DNA from: Thermithiobacillus plumbiphilus
GTDB taxonomy: Bacteria > Pseudomonadota > Gammaproteobacteria > Acidithiobacillales > Thermithiobacillaceae
Length of the DNA: 64,000 bases
Assembly: GCF_038070005.1 (NCBI RefSeq)
Contig: NZ_JBBPCO010000010.1
Span: 1-64,000 of the forward strand
Reading direction: 5' to 3'
Shown here: one piece after another, positions 38,575-48,750 of the stretch
Layout of the letters: every line of letters starts with the position of its first letter
Numbering within the stretch: position 1 is the first letter of the stretch
Notes under the pieces: generated by a model
Database searches by the model: none
What the model saw: the letters and a program-made list of their open reading frames with translations, nothing else
Told to the model about the DNA's origin: nothing
Made by a program: the position numbers and the translations under genes

Positions 38575-39815
38575 TGTCTCACAGGATCATACAGGTCGGC
38601 CCCGACTGGCCGGAAACGCCGGAGCTGCGCTGGATACAGGTGGCGGACGGCGGTGCCGTGCAGGATGAGAGGGGTGAACGGCCGCCGGCAAGCTGGCAGG
38701 GACGCAGCAGTGCAACCCAGCTCTGGCTGCCGGCGGCGCGGGTGTTGCTCGGCACGGTGCGGCTGCCGACCCGCTCTGCGTCGAAAGTGCGAGACATTCT
38801 GCCCTTTGCGGTGGAGGATCAGCTGGCGGTCGATCCCGAACAGGTGCATGTCGCGCTGGGGCCTGAACTGCCAAATGGCGAAAGCGTGGTGGCCGTGGTG
38901 GATCGCGCCTGGCTACGCGAGCTGCTGGATCGCCTGGCAGGCTTTGGTATCCAGCCGCGCACTGCCGTGCCCGACGTGCTGGTCCTCCCGAATCTGGACC
39001 CACAGCGCTGGACGGTACTCTGGGATGGCCGAGAGGGCAGCCTGCGCCAGGCCGAGGCACTGGGCCAGCCGCTGGACGTGGGCACTGTCGACCGTCCGCC
39101 CCTGGGCCTGGTCCACGCCATCGAGGAGGCACGCACTTCAGGTGCTGCCCCGCTCGGGCTGGACATCCGGGCCACCGGCAAGCCCCTGCCGGACATCGCC
39201 AGCTGGTCCAGGGTCCTGGGACTGCCGGTGGTGCTGCATCAGGGTGACCCCTTCCTGGAGGCCGCGCGCAAGACTGGCCCCGCGCCCCTGAATCTGCTCC
39301 AGGGCAGTCTCATGCCCGCGCGGGGCAATGCGGGATGGTGGCCTGCCCTGCGCCCGGCGCTCATCATTCTCGGAATCATGCTGCTGGTGCAGGTGCTCGG
39401 AACCATCGGGCAGTGGTGGATGCTCAAGCGCGAGGCGAACCAGCTGCGTGCAGAAATGGCCAGCACCTTCCGCCAGACCTTTCCCAATGCGGCGCTGGTG
39501 GATCCGCCCCTGCAGATGCAGCGGCAGCTTGCCGATTTGCGTCAGCGGGCGGGCATGGCCGAGGCGGGTGACTTCCTCGTGCTCCTGAGCCGTGTCGCGC
39601 CGGTGCTGGCGGGCAGCAATGAGGTCGAAGTGCGTGCCCTGCGCTATGGCAATGATGTGCTGGAAGCCGATGTCCGCGCCCCCGGACCCGGCCAGACTGG
39701 TGCCCTCGTGAGTGCCCTGGGTGCCAATGGCGTGCGGGTTCAGGCGGGTCCGGAGCAGGCCGGGGATGGTGGGGTGAGTACCCGCCTGCAGATTCAGGAG
39801 GCTGGCGGATCATGA
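38574..39815 (+). CDS. gspL: Type II secretion protein GspL
   Basis: A 413-residue bitopic protein. The cytoplasmic actin-like domain (residues about 1-250) docks GspE. One membrane helix (ALIILGIMLLVQVLG, about 263-280) and a periplasmic ferredoxin-like domain follow. ATG overlaps the gspK stop. Confidence 0.9.
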   Translation: MSHRIIQVGPDWPETPELRWIQVADGGAVQDERGERPPASWQGRSSATQLWLPAARVLLGTVRLPTRSASKVRDILPFAVEDQLAVDPEQVHVALGPELPNGESVVAVVDRAWLRELLDRLAGFGIQPRTAVPDVLVLPNLDPQRWTVLWDGREGSLRQAEALGQPLDVGTVDRPPLGLVHAIEEARTSGAAPLGLDIRATGKPLPDIASWSRVLGLPVVLHQGDPFLEAARKTGPAPLNLLQGSLMPARGNAGWWPALRPALIILGIMLLVQVLGTIGQWWMLKREANQLRAEMASTFRQTFPNAALVDPPLQMQRQLADLRQRAGMAEAGDFLVLLSRVAPVLAGSNEVEVRALRYGNDVLEADVRAPGPGQTGALVSALGANGVRVQAGPEQAGDGGVSTRLQIQEAGGS

Positions 39816-40312
39816 ATATTGCAACCCTTGAGCAACTCTGGCGTGAGCGCAATCCGCGGGAACGCTGGCTGATCGGCCTGGGTTTGCCCCTGCTGCTGCT
39901 GGCCCTGCTCTACGCCTATCTGTGGCTGCCCGTACAAAAGGAACGGGCGCGCCTGCAGCGCACCCTGCCCGAACTGCGGGCCGCTGCGGCACAGTTGCGC
40001 CAGCAGGCCCAGGAAGTCCAGACACTGAGACAGCATGTGCCCGCCAGTGATGCCGCGACAAACCCCGCCGATCCGGTGACGGTCATGCGCCAGGCCGCAA
40101 CCGAAGCGGGCCTGCCGGCCCCGCAGATCCAGCCAGACAATACCGGACGGCTACGGGTGCGCTTCGAGCAGGTGACCTTCAATCCGCTGATCCAGTGGAT
40201 CGACATCCTGCAGCGCCAGCATGGCCTTAAGGTGGAGACGCTGGAGATGGGCGCTGCAAATGGGCCGGGCAGGGTTAATGCCCAGATCGCCTTTGCCGGA
40301 GGCGGTACATGA
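39812..40312 (+). CDS. gspM: Type II secretion protein GspM
   Basis: A 166-residue protein with a short cytoplasmic start (RNPRERWLIG), one membrane helix (LPLLLLALLYAYLWL) and a periplasmic domain that pairs with GspL. ATGA overlaps on both sides. Confidence 0.9.
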   Translation: MNIATLEQLWRERNPRERWLIGLGLPLLLLALLYAYLWLPVQKERARLQRTLPELRAAAAQLRQQAQEVQTLRQHVPASDAATNPADPVTVMRQAATEAGLPAPQIQPDNTGRLRVRFEQVTFNPLIQWIDILQRQHGLKVETLEMGAANGPGRVNAQIAFAGGGT

Positions 40313-41106
40313 GCGCCATGTCGCAACGCAGCGCCAGCTTCTGGCGCACAGGCTCACTCTGGGTCTGGCTGCTGGCGGGTCTCATCCTGTATCTGCTGGC
40401 CCTGATCATCATGGCGCCAGCCAGCCTGGTACCCTGGTATCTGGCCCGGCAGGGTCCGCAACAGCCCATCATCCTGGAGGATGTGCAGGGCACGCTCTGG
40501 CAGGGCTCGGCCGCCCGGGCCTTCTGGCGTGGCCCGACTGGCCCCCTGGAGCCGCTCGGGCAGACGCAGTGGCGCGTGCATGTCCTGCCTTTGCTGGTCG
40601 GCAAGGTGAAAGTCAGCCTGCGCGTCAATGGTCCGGCCGGGCAGATGCGCATGGATCTGCAACCGCAGGGGCAGGCTTATCAGCTCACGGACGTGACTGG
40701 CAAGATTCCGATGACCTATCTGGCCTCGCGCCTGGGCCAGTTCAGCGCGCTCGACCCGAAAGGCACCCTGGTGCTTGATCTGCCCGAGCTGCAGTTCGGT
40801 CCCCAGGGGCTGCAAGGCCGGGGGCGGGTGGACTGGCAACTGGCCGGTTTTGGTCTGAGCCCCGTCAATCCGCTGGGCAATTACCGGCTGAACCTGCAGG
40901 AACGCCAGTTGCGCCTGGAGACCTTGAGTGGTCCCTTGCGGCTGAATGCCCGTGGCGAGATCGAGAGCGGCAGCCCGCGTCTGAGGCTCGATGGCACGGC
41001 CCAGGCCACTGGCCCACAGGCCGCGCAAATCCAGCCGGTGCTGTCCTTCCTCGGCCCGGACCAGGGCAATGGCGTACACGCCTTCAATTTCAATTTCAGC
41101 ATGTGA
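40309..41106 (+). CDS. gspN: Type II secretion protein GspN
   Basis: A 265-residue protein with one N-terminal membrane helix and a periplasmic beta-rich domain ([18 protein letters not shown]), as in the GspN family. It is the last gsp gene. No gspO prepilin peptidase lies in the operon, so one (perhaps PilD) must be encoded elsewhere. Confidence 0.88.
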   Translation: MSAMSQRSASFWRTGSLWVWLLAGLILYLLALIIMAPASLVPWYLARQGPQQPIILEDVQGTLWQGSAARAFWRGPTGPLEPLGQTQWRVHVLPLLVGKVKVSLRVNGPAGQMRMDLQPQGQAYQLTDVTGKIPMTYLASRLGQFSALDPKGTLVLDLPELQFGPQGLQGRGRVDWQLAGFGLSPVNPLGNYRLNLQERQLRLETLSGPLRLNARGEIESGSPRLRLDGTAQATGPQAAQIQPVLSFLGPDQGNGVHAFNFNFSM

Positions 41107-41144
41107 AAAGCGCCAGCCAAGAGGCGCAGGAAGGGAGGGGATTC

Positions 41145-42608
41145 ATGGCCTACCGCGATCTGCGGGACTTCATCCGCGATCTGGAGGGGCGAGGCTTGTT
41201 GAAGCGGGTCAAAACCGCCGTCTCGCCGCATCTTGAAATGACCGAAATCTGCGACCGCACCCTGCGTGCCGGCGGCCCGGCCATCCTGTTTGAAAACCCC
41301 ACCGGCTTTGACATGCCGGTACTCGGCAATCTCTTTGGCACCACCGAGCGGGTGGCGCTGGGCATGGGGCGCCAGGACATCTCGGAGTTGCGCGATGTCG
41401 GGCGCCTGCTGGCCTACCTCAAGGAACCCGAGCCGCCGCGCGGCTTTCGTGACCTCTGGGACAAGATGCCGATCTTGAAGCAGGTGCTCAACATGGCGCC
41501 GAGCGTGGTCAAAAGGCCCGTCTGTCAGCAGAACGTGCTGCGCGGCGATGAAGTCGATCTCGCCCGAATCCCGGTCCAGCACTGCTGGCCCGAGGACGCC
41601 GGTCCATTGATGACCTGGGGCCTGACCGTCACCAAGGGGCCGCACAAACCGCGCGCCAACATGGGCATCTATCGCCAGCAGGTGATCGGCAGCAACCGCG
41701 TCATCATGCGCTGGCTGGCGCATCGGGGTGGGGCGCTCGATTATCGCGAGTTCCAGAAGGCCAATCCCGGCCAGCCCTTTCCGGTGGCGGTGGCCTATGG
41801 CGCCGATCCGGCCACCATCCTCGCGGCTGTCACGCCGGTGCCGGATACCCTGGCCGAGCACCAGTTTGCAGGCCTGTTGCGTGGTGCCAAAACCGAGCTC
41901 GCCGACTGCCTCACCGTGCCATTGCAGGTGCCAGCCAGCGCCGAGATCGTGCTGGAAGGGCATATCCATCCCGATGATATGGCCCCCGAGGGGCCGTTTG
42001 GCGATCACACCGGCTACTACAACGAGGTGGAAAGCTTTCCGGTCTTCACCATCGAGTGCATCACCCACCGCGACAATCCCATCTATCACAGCACCTACAC
42101 CGGCCGGCCACCGGACGAGCCCGCCATTTTAGGGGTGGCGCTCAACGAGGTCTTCGTGCCGCTGCTGCAAAAGCAGTTCCCGGAGATCGTGGATTTCTAT
42201 CTGCCGCCCGAGGGTTGCTCCTATCGCGTGGCGGTAGTCAGCATGAAGAAGGCCTATCCCGGGCATGCCAAGCGCGTCATGTTCGGGGTCTGGAGCTATC
42301 TGCGCCAGTTCATGTACACCAAGTTCGTGATCGTGGTGGATGACGACATTGATTGCCGCAAGTGGGAGGACGTGGTCTGGGCCATGACCACACGCATGGA
42401 TCCGGTGCGCGATACCCTGCTGGTGGAAAATACCCCCATCGACTATCTCGACTTCGCCTCGCCCATATCAGGACTCGGCGGCAAGATCGGTCTGGATGCC
42501 ACCAATAAACTGCCCGGCGAGACCAGCCGCGAGTGGGGCCGTCCCATCGTCATGGATGGCCAGGTGCGGGCGCGGGTGGATGAGATCTGGGCAGAGCTTG
42601 GTTTGTAA
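41145..42608 (+). CDS. ubiD: UbiD-family prFMN-dependent decarboxylase
   Basis: A 487-residue enzyme, length as expected. In ubiquinone synthesis UbiD removes the carboxyl group of 4-hydroxy-3-polyprenylbenzoate using prenylated FMN made by UbiX. Recognisable parts: [26 protein letters not shown], the acidic prFMN/metal region [15 protein letters not shown] and [17 protein letters not shown] 41145 follows GGGAGGGG; the frame upstream only overlaps gspN. Confidence 0.93.
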   Translation: MAYRDLRDFIRDLEGRGLLKRVKTAVSPHLEMTEICDRTLRAGGPAILFENPTGFDMPVLGNLFGTTERVALGMGRQDISELRDVGRLLAYLKEPEPPRGFRDLWDKMPILKQVLNMAPSVVKRPVCQQNVLRGDEVDLARIPVQHCWPEDAGPLMTWGLTVTKGPHKPRANMGIYRQQVIGSNRVIMRWLAHRGGALDYREFQKANPGQPFPVAVAYGADPATILAAVTPVPDTLAEHQFAGLLRGAKTELADCLTVPLQVPASAEIVLEGHIHPDDMAPEGPFGDHTGYYNEVESFPVFTIECITHRDNPIYHSTYTGRPPDEPAILGVALNEVFVPLLQKQFPEIVDFYLPPEGCSYRVAVVSMKKAYPGHAKRVMFGVWSYLRQFMYTKFVIVVDDDIDCRKWEDVVWAMTTRMDPVRDTLLVENTPIDYLDFASPISGLGGKIGLDATNKLPGETSREWGRPIVMDGQVRARVDEIWAELGL

Positions 42609-42805
42609 GGCCAGCCCTGTAGGCGCTTTATAAGACTATAAAGATACCTATATGTCCTTGATTTTCATTGCTTTTTCTTTCTGGCCTCATTGCATAAGTA
42701 ATCGATTAAATTATAATGGGCCCCTGGGATACGCAGGCAAGAGCTGCAAGCGCGGGATCCCGATGCCAAGCCAAACCATTGATTATCAAGGCAAGAGGTG
42801 TCCAA

Positions 42806-43381
42806 ATGACCGAAAAGCAGATTGACCTGAAAGACCTCAAGGAAATGATCGCCGCAGGCGATGGCAAGACCTTGTTTCTGGATGTCCGCAGCGCCGAGGA
42901 GTGCTACACGGCATTCGTCCCTGGCTTCGTCAACATTCCCACGGCGGAACTGGGCAAGAACGAGCAGGCCCTGGCCCGCTTTGATCGCTTCGTGGTGCTG
43001 TGTGCCTCCGGCATGCGCGCCAAGCAGGCGGCGAGCAATCTGGAGCAGCTGTTCCCGGGCAAGGACGTCGTGGTCCTCAAGGGCGGCCTCAACCTTGTCG
43101 CGCAAGGCGCCGAGAAGGACCTGCACCGGGCCGGGCGCATCCTGCCGGTGCAGCAGCAGATGCAGATCGGGGCCGGCAGCATGATCATCCTGGCCACCTT
43201 GGCAGGCACCCTGCTGCATCCCGCGGCCTATCTGCTGGCCGGTGGCATCGGCTTTGGCTTGCTGTATGCCGGCTGGACAGGCCGCTGCAGCGTGTCGCGC
43301 ATGCTGGCACACATGCCCTGGAACAAGAATCTGCCTGCACGGGCCAGCAGCTTCGTGCGCCAGAACATGGCGCTGTCCTGA
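42806..43381 (+). CDS. Rhodanese domain - DUF2892 membrane protein
   Basis: A 191-residue fusion. Residues about 5-105 are a rhodanese domain with active loop CASGMRAK (catalytic Cys). Residues 120-180 hold two membrane helices of the DUF2892 type (MIILATLAGTLLHPAAYLLAGG, followed by WTGRCSVSRML). Likely a membrane-held persulfide sulfurtransferase. Pairs with the dioxygenase 39 bp downstream. ATG 42806 follows AGAGGTGTCC. Confidence 0.88.
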   Translation: MTEKQIDLKDLKEMIAAGDGKTLFLDVRSAEECYTAFVPGFVNIPTAELGKNEQALARFDRFVVLCASGMRAKQAASNLEQLFPGKDVVVLKGGLNLVAQGAEKDLHRAGRILPVQQQMQIGAGSMIILATLAGTLLHPAAYLLAGGIGFGLLYAGWTGRCSVSRMLAHMPWNKNLPARASSFVRQNMALS

Positions 43382-43420
43382 TCAAGTCTCAGATGCCGCC
43401 CAGGCGGCCGGGGAGTGCAT

Positions 43421-44125
43421 ATGTTCTATTTTCGTCAGCTTTTTGACCCCACCAGCTCCACCCTGACCTACCTGATCGCTGATCCGTTCAAACTGGAAGC
43501 GGTGGTCATCGACCCAGTGCGCGAAATGGTCGAGCCGATTCTGGAGACCCTGCATGCCATGCATCCGCAGATGCGCCTGCGCTATATCCTGGAGACCCAT
43601 ATCCATGCGGATCATGTCACCGGCGCGGATCTCCTGAAACAGCGCACCGGGGCCCAGGCCGTGGTCAGTCGCCGGGGCGGCGCGCACTGCGCCGAGAACC
43701 AGGTGGATGATGGTGATCTGATCCTGTTTGGTTCCGAGCACATCCGCGTGCTCGCCACGCCCGGACATACGGAAGGTTGCGTGTCCTATCTTTGGCGTGA
43801 CCGGGTGTTCACCGGCGACACATTGCTCATCGGCGGTTGCGGTCGCACCGATTTCCAGGGAGGTGATGCCGGCAAGCTCTACGACAGCATCACCGGCAAG
43901 ATCTTCAGCCTGCCCTGTGAGACCCTGATCTATCCGGGTCATGACTACAATGGCCGCCGGGTCAGCAGCGTGGATCAGGAGCGTACCAGCAATCCGCGCC
44001 TGGCCGGCAAGACCCGCGATGAATTCATGGCTATCATGGATGCCCTGAACCTGCCGCGCCCCAAACTCATCGATGAAGCCGTGCCCGCGAATCTCCTGTG
44101 TGGCCGGTCCGGCCTCGCCGCCTGA
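43421..44125 (+). CDS. Persulfide dioxygenase-like MBL-fold protein (ETHE1 type)
   Basis: A 234-residue metallo-beta-lactamase-fold protein. Metal motif THIHADHVTG, then TPGHTEGC and GDTLLIGGCGRTDFQGG, typical of iron-dependent ETHE1/persulfide dioxygenases that turn glutathione persulfide plus O2 into sulfite. The upstream rhodanese fits sulfide detoxification. ATG 43421 has GGGGAG seven bases upstream. Confidence 0.9.
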   Translation: MFYFRQLFDPTSSTLTYLIADPFKLEAVVIDPVREMVEPILETLHAMHPQMRLRYILETHIHADHVTGADLLKQRTGAQAVVSRRGGAHCAENQVDDGDLILFGSEHIRVLATPGHTEGCVSYLWRDRVFTGDTLLIGGCGRTDFQGGDAGKLYDSITGKIFSLPCETLIYPGHDYNGRRVSSVDQERTSNPRLAGKTRDEFMAIMDALNLPRPKLIDEAVPANLLCGRSGLAA

Positions 44126-44146
44126 GCCAACGCCCGCTCTAACTGG

Positions 44147-44177
44147 AAACGCCGCGATCTTCGCGGCGTTTTTTTGT
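44147..44177 (+). terminator. Rho-independent terminator after the persulfide dioxygenase gene
   Basis: Stem AAACGCCGCGA / TCGCGGCGTTT with a tiny loop, followed by a T-run. It separates this plus-strand unit from the convergent GGDEF gene. Confidence 0.92.
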
Positions 44178-44203
44178 GCCCGAATCCGACCTTGCGCCAG
44201 GCC

Positions 44204-45937
44204 TCAGGCGGGGTGGTGCTGGGAAGGCAAGGGGGGAATGCTGTCCCAGGCTGCGACCACCTGGTTGCGGCCTTGATGTTTGGCCTGATAGAGCGCCTGG
44301 TCCGCCGCCTCGTACAGGGCATCGCTGCCATCCTGCTGCGGCCAGCCGGTCACTCCGATACTGATGGTAGCGTGGAAGCTGTCGTCACTGGCCTGATGGC
44401 GAATGTGTGAGAACTGCTCGCGGATATCGTTCAGCACGCGGAAGCTATCGGCCAGATCCGCCCAGAGAATCACCGCGAATTCCTCGCCGCCATATCGACC
44501 AATGATGTCGGTCTTGCGCAGGCGCTGCTGCAATAAGCGGGCGAGGCTCTTGATGACGCGGTCGCCCACCGGATGCCCATATTGATCATTGACGGCCTTG
44601 AAAAAGTCGATATCGATCATGGCCAGACAGAATGGCTGCTGCTGCCGGCGCGCCCGGGCTACCTCGATGTCGAGCTGATCGGTGAAATGGGTGTGGTTCA
44701 GCAGCCCGGTGAGGCTGTCGCGGCTCATCAGGGCGCGCATGCCCCGTGCCCGATCGGCGCGGCTCGCCAGAGAGGCAGCCAGGCGGTCGGGATCGACCGG
44801 TTTGGTGATGAAATCATCCCCACCCAGGCGCATGGCATTCATTTGCTTGCCAAGGTTCCGCTCGGCGGACAGGAACACGATGGGAATGCCGGCATAGGTG
44901 GCCTGCTGGCGGATCACGGCGGCCAGTTCGAAGCCATTGCAGGCCCCGAGATAGAGGTCCATCAGGATAATGTCGGGCAGGAAATCCGTAAGTTCATCGA
45001 GTACCCGCAGGGGGGTGTCGAGACAACGTGGTTGCATGCCGGCCTGGCGTAGCAACAGGGCATAGTAGTCGGCCAGTGTGCTGCTGTCCTCGACGATCAG
45101 TACCCGGTAGGGCGCGCGTCCCGCCCGCGTCACGAGGCCGTCAATGGCATCAATCAGGGCCGTGGTGTCCAGAGGGCGCTGAAAAAAGGCGCTTCCGCCG
45201 AGGCGGACCGCCCGCAGCCGGGTGGCGAGATCTCCCTGCTGCGACAGGAACACCAGCGACATGTCCGGCTGGTCCGCTTGTGCAGATAGGGAGACGCCTG
45301 CATCCAGCAGATCGAGATCGATCAAGGCAAGGCCGCGTTCATCCGCTCTGAGCGCCTGCAGAGCCTGCCAGTTGGCAAGCGGCTCGATAGCATACCCAAA
45401 ATAGGCCAGTTGCTGCCGCAGCTCCTGCATCTCCGGTGATGCTTGAGCCAACAGGTGGATGCGGGCCAGGGTGTCGCTGGCCGGGCTGGGGCTCTTGCCG
45501 GGAGGCAGCACTTCCATGGTGGTGGATGTCGCTTCGCTCTGATGCTCCAGAACGCCCAATAGCCGCCCGAGCCTTTCGACGGCGTTGCCGTCGGCTGACG
45601 AGGGTGAGGCGGTCAATTGCTGGATTGCCTGCTCCAGTTCACCGGCTGCCGTACTCAGCGCATGAAAGCCAAATGCACCGCCGGAACCATGCAGGCGATG
45701 CGCCAGGTGGTGCAATGCCTGCAAACCGTCACTGTCGGGCTCGGTAGCTGCCCTGGCCAGCGCAGCAGTCATCTGCTTCAGCTGTTCAGGCAACTGCTGC
45801 AGGAATCGGGCGCGCAGTATGGCAAGCTGGGCCTGGAAATCATCTTTCTGGTCTGTCAAGGCATGGTTTTTCCTGGCGGTTGCGGGAGAAGCTCTTGAAA
45901 CAGGTACGGGCTGGCCATGGCGTGTCGCTCTGGGCAT
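44204..45937 (-). CDS. Hpt - REC - GGDEF diguanylate cyclase
   Basis: A 577-residue signalling protein. An Hpt domain with phosphorylatable His in HRLHGSGGAFGF (about residue 82), a degenerate receiver-like segment (about 165-275, no full acidic pocket), a true receiver domain (LIVEDSS ... ILMDLYLG), and a GGDEF domain with intact RYGGEEF, so it should make c-di-GMP. The Hpt may accept phosphate from the receiver-carrying kinase upstream. The start is not sure: the first 27 residues look unlike Hpt and a TTG near 45860 is an alternative. Confidence 0.85.
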   Translation of the reverse strand: MPRATRHGQPVPVSRASPATARKNHALTDQKDDFQAQLAILRARFLQQLPEQLKQMTAALARAATEPDSDGLQALHHLAHRLHGSGGAFGFHALSTAAGELEQAIQQLTASPSSADGNAVERLGRLLGVLEHQSEATSTTMEVLPPGKSPSPASDTLARIHLLAQASPEMQELRQQLAYFGYAIEPLANWQALQALRADERGLALIDLDLLDAGVSLSAQADQPDMSLVFLSQQGDLATRLRAVRLGGSAFFQRPLDTTALIDAIDGLVTRAGRAPYRVLIVEDSSTLADYYALLLRQAGMQPRCLDTPLRVLDELTDFLPDIILMDLYLGACNGFELAAVIRQQATYAGIPIVFLSAERNLGKQMNAMRLGGDDFITKPVDPDRLAASLASRADRARGMRALMSRDSLTGLLNHTHFTDQLDIEVARARRQQQPFCLAMIDIDFFKAVNDQYGHPVGDRVIKSLARLLQQRLRKTDIIGRYGGEEFAVILWADLADSFRVLNDIREQFSHIRHQASDDSFHATISIGVTGWPQQDGSDALYEAADQALYQAKHQGRNQVVAAWDSIPPLPSQHHPA

Positions 45938-45943
45938 GTATGG

Positions 45944-46336
45944 CTATGTTTGCGCTGCCTGCCAGATCGCCCGGATCTGGTTGGAGATCTGCATGGGGTC
46001 AAAAGGCTTGGCCAGCACATCCAGGGCACCAAGGGACTTGTAGTGCAGGATCTCGGCTGGCTGCACCTTGGCGGTCATGAAGATGATCGGCACGCCGGTC
46101 AGCTCCGGCAACTCGCGCAATGCTTTCAAAGTGCTCGGGCCATCCATGTCCGGCATCATCACATCCAGCAGGATCAGGTCCGGCGCGAAGCCTGGCCCCT
46201 TTTCCAGCGCCTCGCGCCCGAGACTGCAGGTTGCCACGGTAAAGCCGCCCAGCGCCTCCAGCGCCAGCCGGGCTACGGCCTGGATATCCGGTTCATCCTC
46301 GATGTACAGAATCCGTTGCAGGGTTGTCTGACTCAT
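45944..46336 (-). CDS. CheY-like single-domain response regulator
   Basis: A 130-residue receiver domain: acidic pair YIEDEPD, phosphoacceptor Asp in LILLDVMMPDMDG, Thr in IFMTAK, and KPFDP at the end. It has no output domain. Its start overlaps the kinase stop by 4 bp, and the GGDEF gene follows 6 bp later. Probably shuttles phosphate between the two neighbours. Confidence 0.92.
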   Translation of the reverse strand: MSQTTLQRILYIEDEPDIQAVARLALEALGGFTVATCSLGREALEKGPGFAPDLILLDVMMPDMDGPSTLKALRELPELTGVPIIFMTAKVQPAEILHYKSLGALDVLAKPFDPMQISNQIRAIWQAAQT

Positions 46337-48750
46337 GCAGTCTTCTCCGGAATTTCAGCAAGCATCGGTATTGCCTGGCGGTGCAACAGTTTGCGAATGC
46401 TGTCCAGCAGCAACTCATGCGAGGTGCGGCTCTTGATCAATAGTCCCGCGACCTGCTCACTGAGCTCGCGTGACAGTTCCTGCGAGGAGAACACCAGCAC
46501 CGGCGTGAGCGGCTGGTATTGGCGCAGTTCCGCCAGCAGGTGAGAGCCGGGGTCGTCCGGCAGGCCCAGGTCGAGGATCACCAGATGATAACGCCGGGCG
46601 GCCATGGCCTGTCGCGCCTTGGCGGCGTCCCCGGCTGCAACGATTTCGGCATCATTGCCCAGCATGATGGCAATCAGCTGCCGGATGTCAGGATCATCCT
46701 CGACATGGAGAATACAGGGTTTTTCGGATGCACTGTACTTCAGAGCCTGATGCAGGCCATCCAGGAGCCTCTTTTGGTCGATGGGTTTGCTCAGCCAGTC
46801 GACGATGGCAAAGGCATCACCATTGAGTTCCTGCCTGCCTGCGGCGGCCTTCGCCGAAACGACCACGATCGGCAGGTGCCGCGTACTGGCCTGGGCACGT
46901 AGTTCCCGCAGGAAACTGATGCCATCCTGGTCAGGCAGCATGATGTCCAGGGTCATCGCCATGTATTTGCCTGTCGCAAGCTGTTGTTTCGCCTGGCTGG
47001 CCGAGAATGCCAGGTCGCAGGCAAAACCACCCTCGCGCAGCATCAGCGACAGCAGATGCGCTACATCCGGGTCATCCTCGCAGATCAGGATGCGCCCCAA
47101 TTCCGGTCCGGCCCGCTCATGCAAGTGGTCCAGGCAGGGCAATTCGAGGTGGAAGCAGGCCCCGCCCTCGGGATGGTTGATGAAGCCGATCCTGCCCTGC
47201 ATGGCTTGCGCCAGCGCCCTGCTGATGCTCAGGCCAAGGCCCGTGCCGCCCTTGCTGCGCGTGTCGGAGGCATCGGCCTGGGCAAATTTCTGGAAGATGC
47301 GCTCATGGAAGTTCTCGGGCACCCCAGGGCCTTGATCGCAAACCGTGATCCGTACCTGTCCCGCAACGGTTAGCTCGGTATGGACGCTGACCTGGCCGCC
47401 CTTGGGCGAGAACTTGGCTGCATTGGACAGGAGATTGGCCAGGATCTGCATCAAGCGGTCTGGATCGACGCGCACCTTGGTGTCCAGGAAGGATTCCTGC
47501 AGGACCAGCGTACAGTCAAAGGCACTGGCATAGCCGGCATTTTCCGTGACGGCCTGACGCAGGAGCGGCGCCAGCGGCAGCACCTGTGGTTGCAGTTCGA
47601 GCTTGCCCGACTCGATTTTCTCGATATCGAGAATGTCATTGATCAGATTGCTGAGTCGCTCACTGTTGCTGAGCGCGATCTTCACGAGCTGTTTGCTCTG
47701 CGCGGGGAGTTCGCCGGCCACCCCGCCGCTGAGCAAGCCCAGAGAACCGCGAATGGAGGTCAGAGGGGTGCGAAGTTCATGGCTCACCGTGGAAACGAAT
47801 TCATTTTTCATGCGCTCCACCGCCTTGCGCTCGCTGATGTCGCGCATGATGCTGGTGAAATGCATCCCATCCGACGATTGCCAGTAGGTCAGCGACAGTT
47901 CCAGCGGAAACTCCTCTCCGGACTTGCGCAAACCCTCCAGTTCCACCTGCGTGCCCATGATGCGTCCCGGAGCACCAGCGGCGAATCGCTGCATATGGCC
48001 TTCGTGCTGCTCCTGGTAACGGGCGGGCATGAGCCGTGTGACGGACTGGCCGCGCATCTCTTCCGGGTCCTGACCGAACATCCGTCCGGCAGCAGCATTC
48101 ATGTAGGTTATCCTGCCGTTGCTGTCGGCGGTCACGATGCCCTCGCGCGCGCTTTCCACCACGCTGCGGTAACGTTCCTCGCTTTGACGCAGTCGTTCAT
48201 TGCTCTCGCTGGCCTGGCCCTCGGAGTGGACGATGGCTCTGAGCAGTGGCAGGGTCAGGCGACGCAGCAATAGGATGCCGCCCAGTACGATCGCCAGCAG
48301 CAGTGGTATGAGTAGCTGCATCTGCCGGCTGACGGGTGCATAGAGCTCAGCCTTGTCGATCTTGAGCACCATACCAAGCCCGCTGCTGCCAATGGGCGCG
48401 AAGGCGTCGATGACTTCATGGCGGCGGTAGTCCAGGGCCTGGATGACCGCCGCCCGTCCCTGAAATGCCTGAGTCATGGGTAGCTGCGTGCCACTGATGA
48501 CATAGGGAGTGAGGGCGCCCTGCGGGCGGAAGCGGTGCGGCATGCACCGCATGTTTTGCGTATCAATCCGCCCCGCGATCAGACGTGGACCGCAGATGAC
48601 CATTTCCCCGGTCCTGCCCAGCCCGAGATTGCTGGCAAACAGGCGGTTGATGGCGGGCAGCGGCATATCCATTGATACATGTCCCACGGAGCGCGCGCCA
48701 TCGCGCAAGGGCAGGCGGAGGCGATAACGCCAGCCGTCCTGCCAGATCAC
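46333..48750 (-). CDS. Hybrid histidine kinase, C-terminal part of a split gene (PAS-HisKA-HATPase-REC-REC)
   Basis: An 805-residue frame. Residues 1-140 are the second half of an extracellular Cache-type sensor domain (RLPLRDGARSVGHVSMDM), then a membrane helix (146-165), PAS (about 192-305), HisKA with TVSHELRTPL (His324), HATPase with NLLSNAAKF and GGTGLGLS, and two receiver domains (ICEDDPD and HVEDDPD). No membrane anchor precedes the sensor half. That anchor and the first sensor half lie in the upstream frame (48747-49763), shifted by one base and joined by GTGA. Confidence 0.88.
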   Translation of the reverse strand: MIWQDGWRYRLRLPLRDGARSVGHVSMDMPLPAINRLFASNLGLGRTGEMVICGPRLIAGRIDTQNMRCMPHRFRPQGALTPYVISGTQLPMTQAFQGRAAVIQALDYRRHEVIDAFAPIGSSGLGMVLKIDKAELYAPVSRQMQLLIPLLLAIVLGGILLLRRLTLPLLRAIVHSEGQASESNERLRQSEERYRSVVESAREGIVTADSNGRITYMNAAAGRMFGQDPEEMRGQSVTRLMPARYQEQHEGHMQRFAAGAPGRIMGTQVELEGLRKSGEEFPLELSLTYWQSSDGMHFTSIMRDISERKAVERMKNEFVSTVSHELRTPLTSIRGSLGLLSGGVAGELPAQSKQLVKIALSNSERLSNLINDILDIEKIESGKLELQPQVLPLAPLLRQAVTENAGYASAFDCTLVLQESFLDTKVRVDPDRLMQILANLLSNAAKFSPKGGQVSVHTELTVAGQVRITVCDQGPGVPENFHERIFQKFAQADASDTRSKGGTGLGLSISRALAQAMQGRIGFINHPEGGACFHLELPCLDHLHERAGPELGRILICEDDPDVAHLLSLMLREGGFACDLAFSASQAKQQLATGKYMAMTLDIMLPDQDGISFLRELRAQASTRHLPIVVVSAKAAAGRQELNGDAFAIVDWLSKPIDQKRLLDGLHQALKYSASEKPCILHVEDDPDIRQLIAIMLGNDAEIVAAGDAAKARQAMAARRYHLVILDLGLPDDPGSHLLAELRQYQPLTPVLVFSSQELSRELSEQVAGLLIKSRTSHELLLDSIRKLLHRQAIPMLAEIPEKTA

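Noticed and set aside
40881-42089. 402-codon minus-strand frame
   Set aside because: Antisense to gspN and ubiD.
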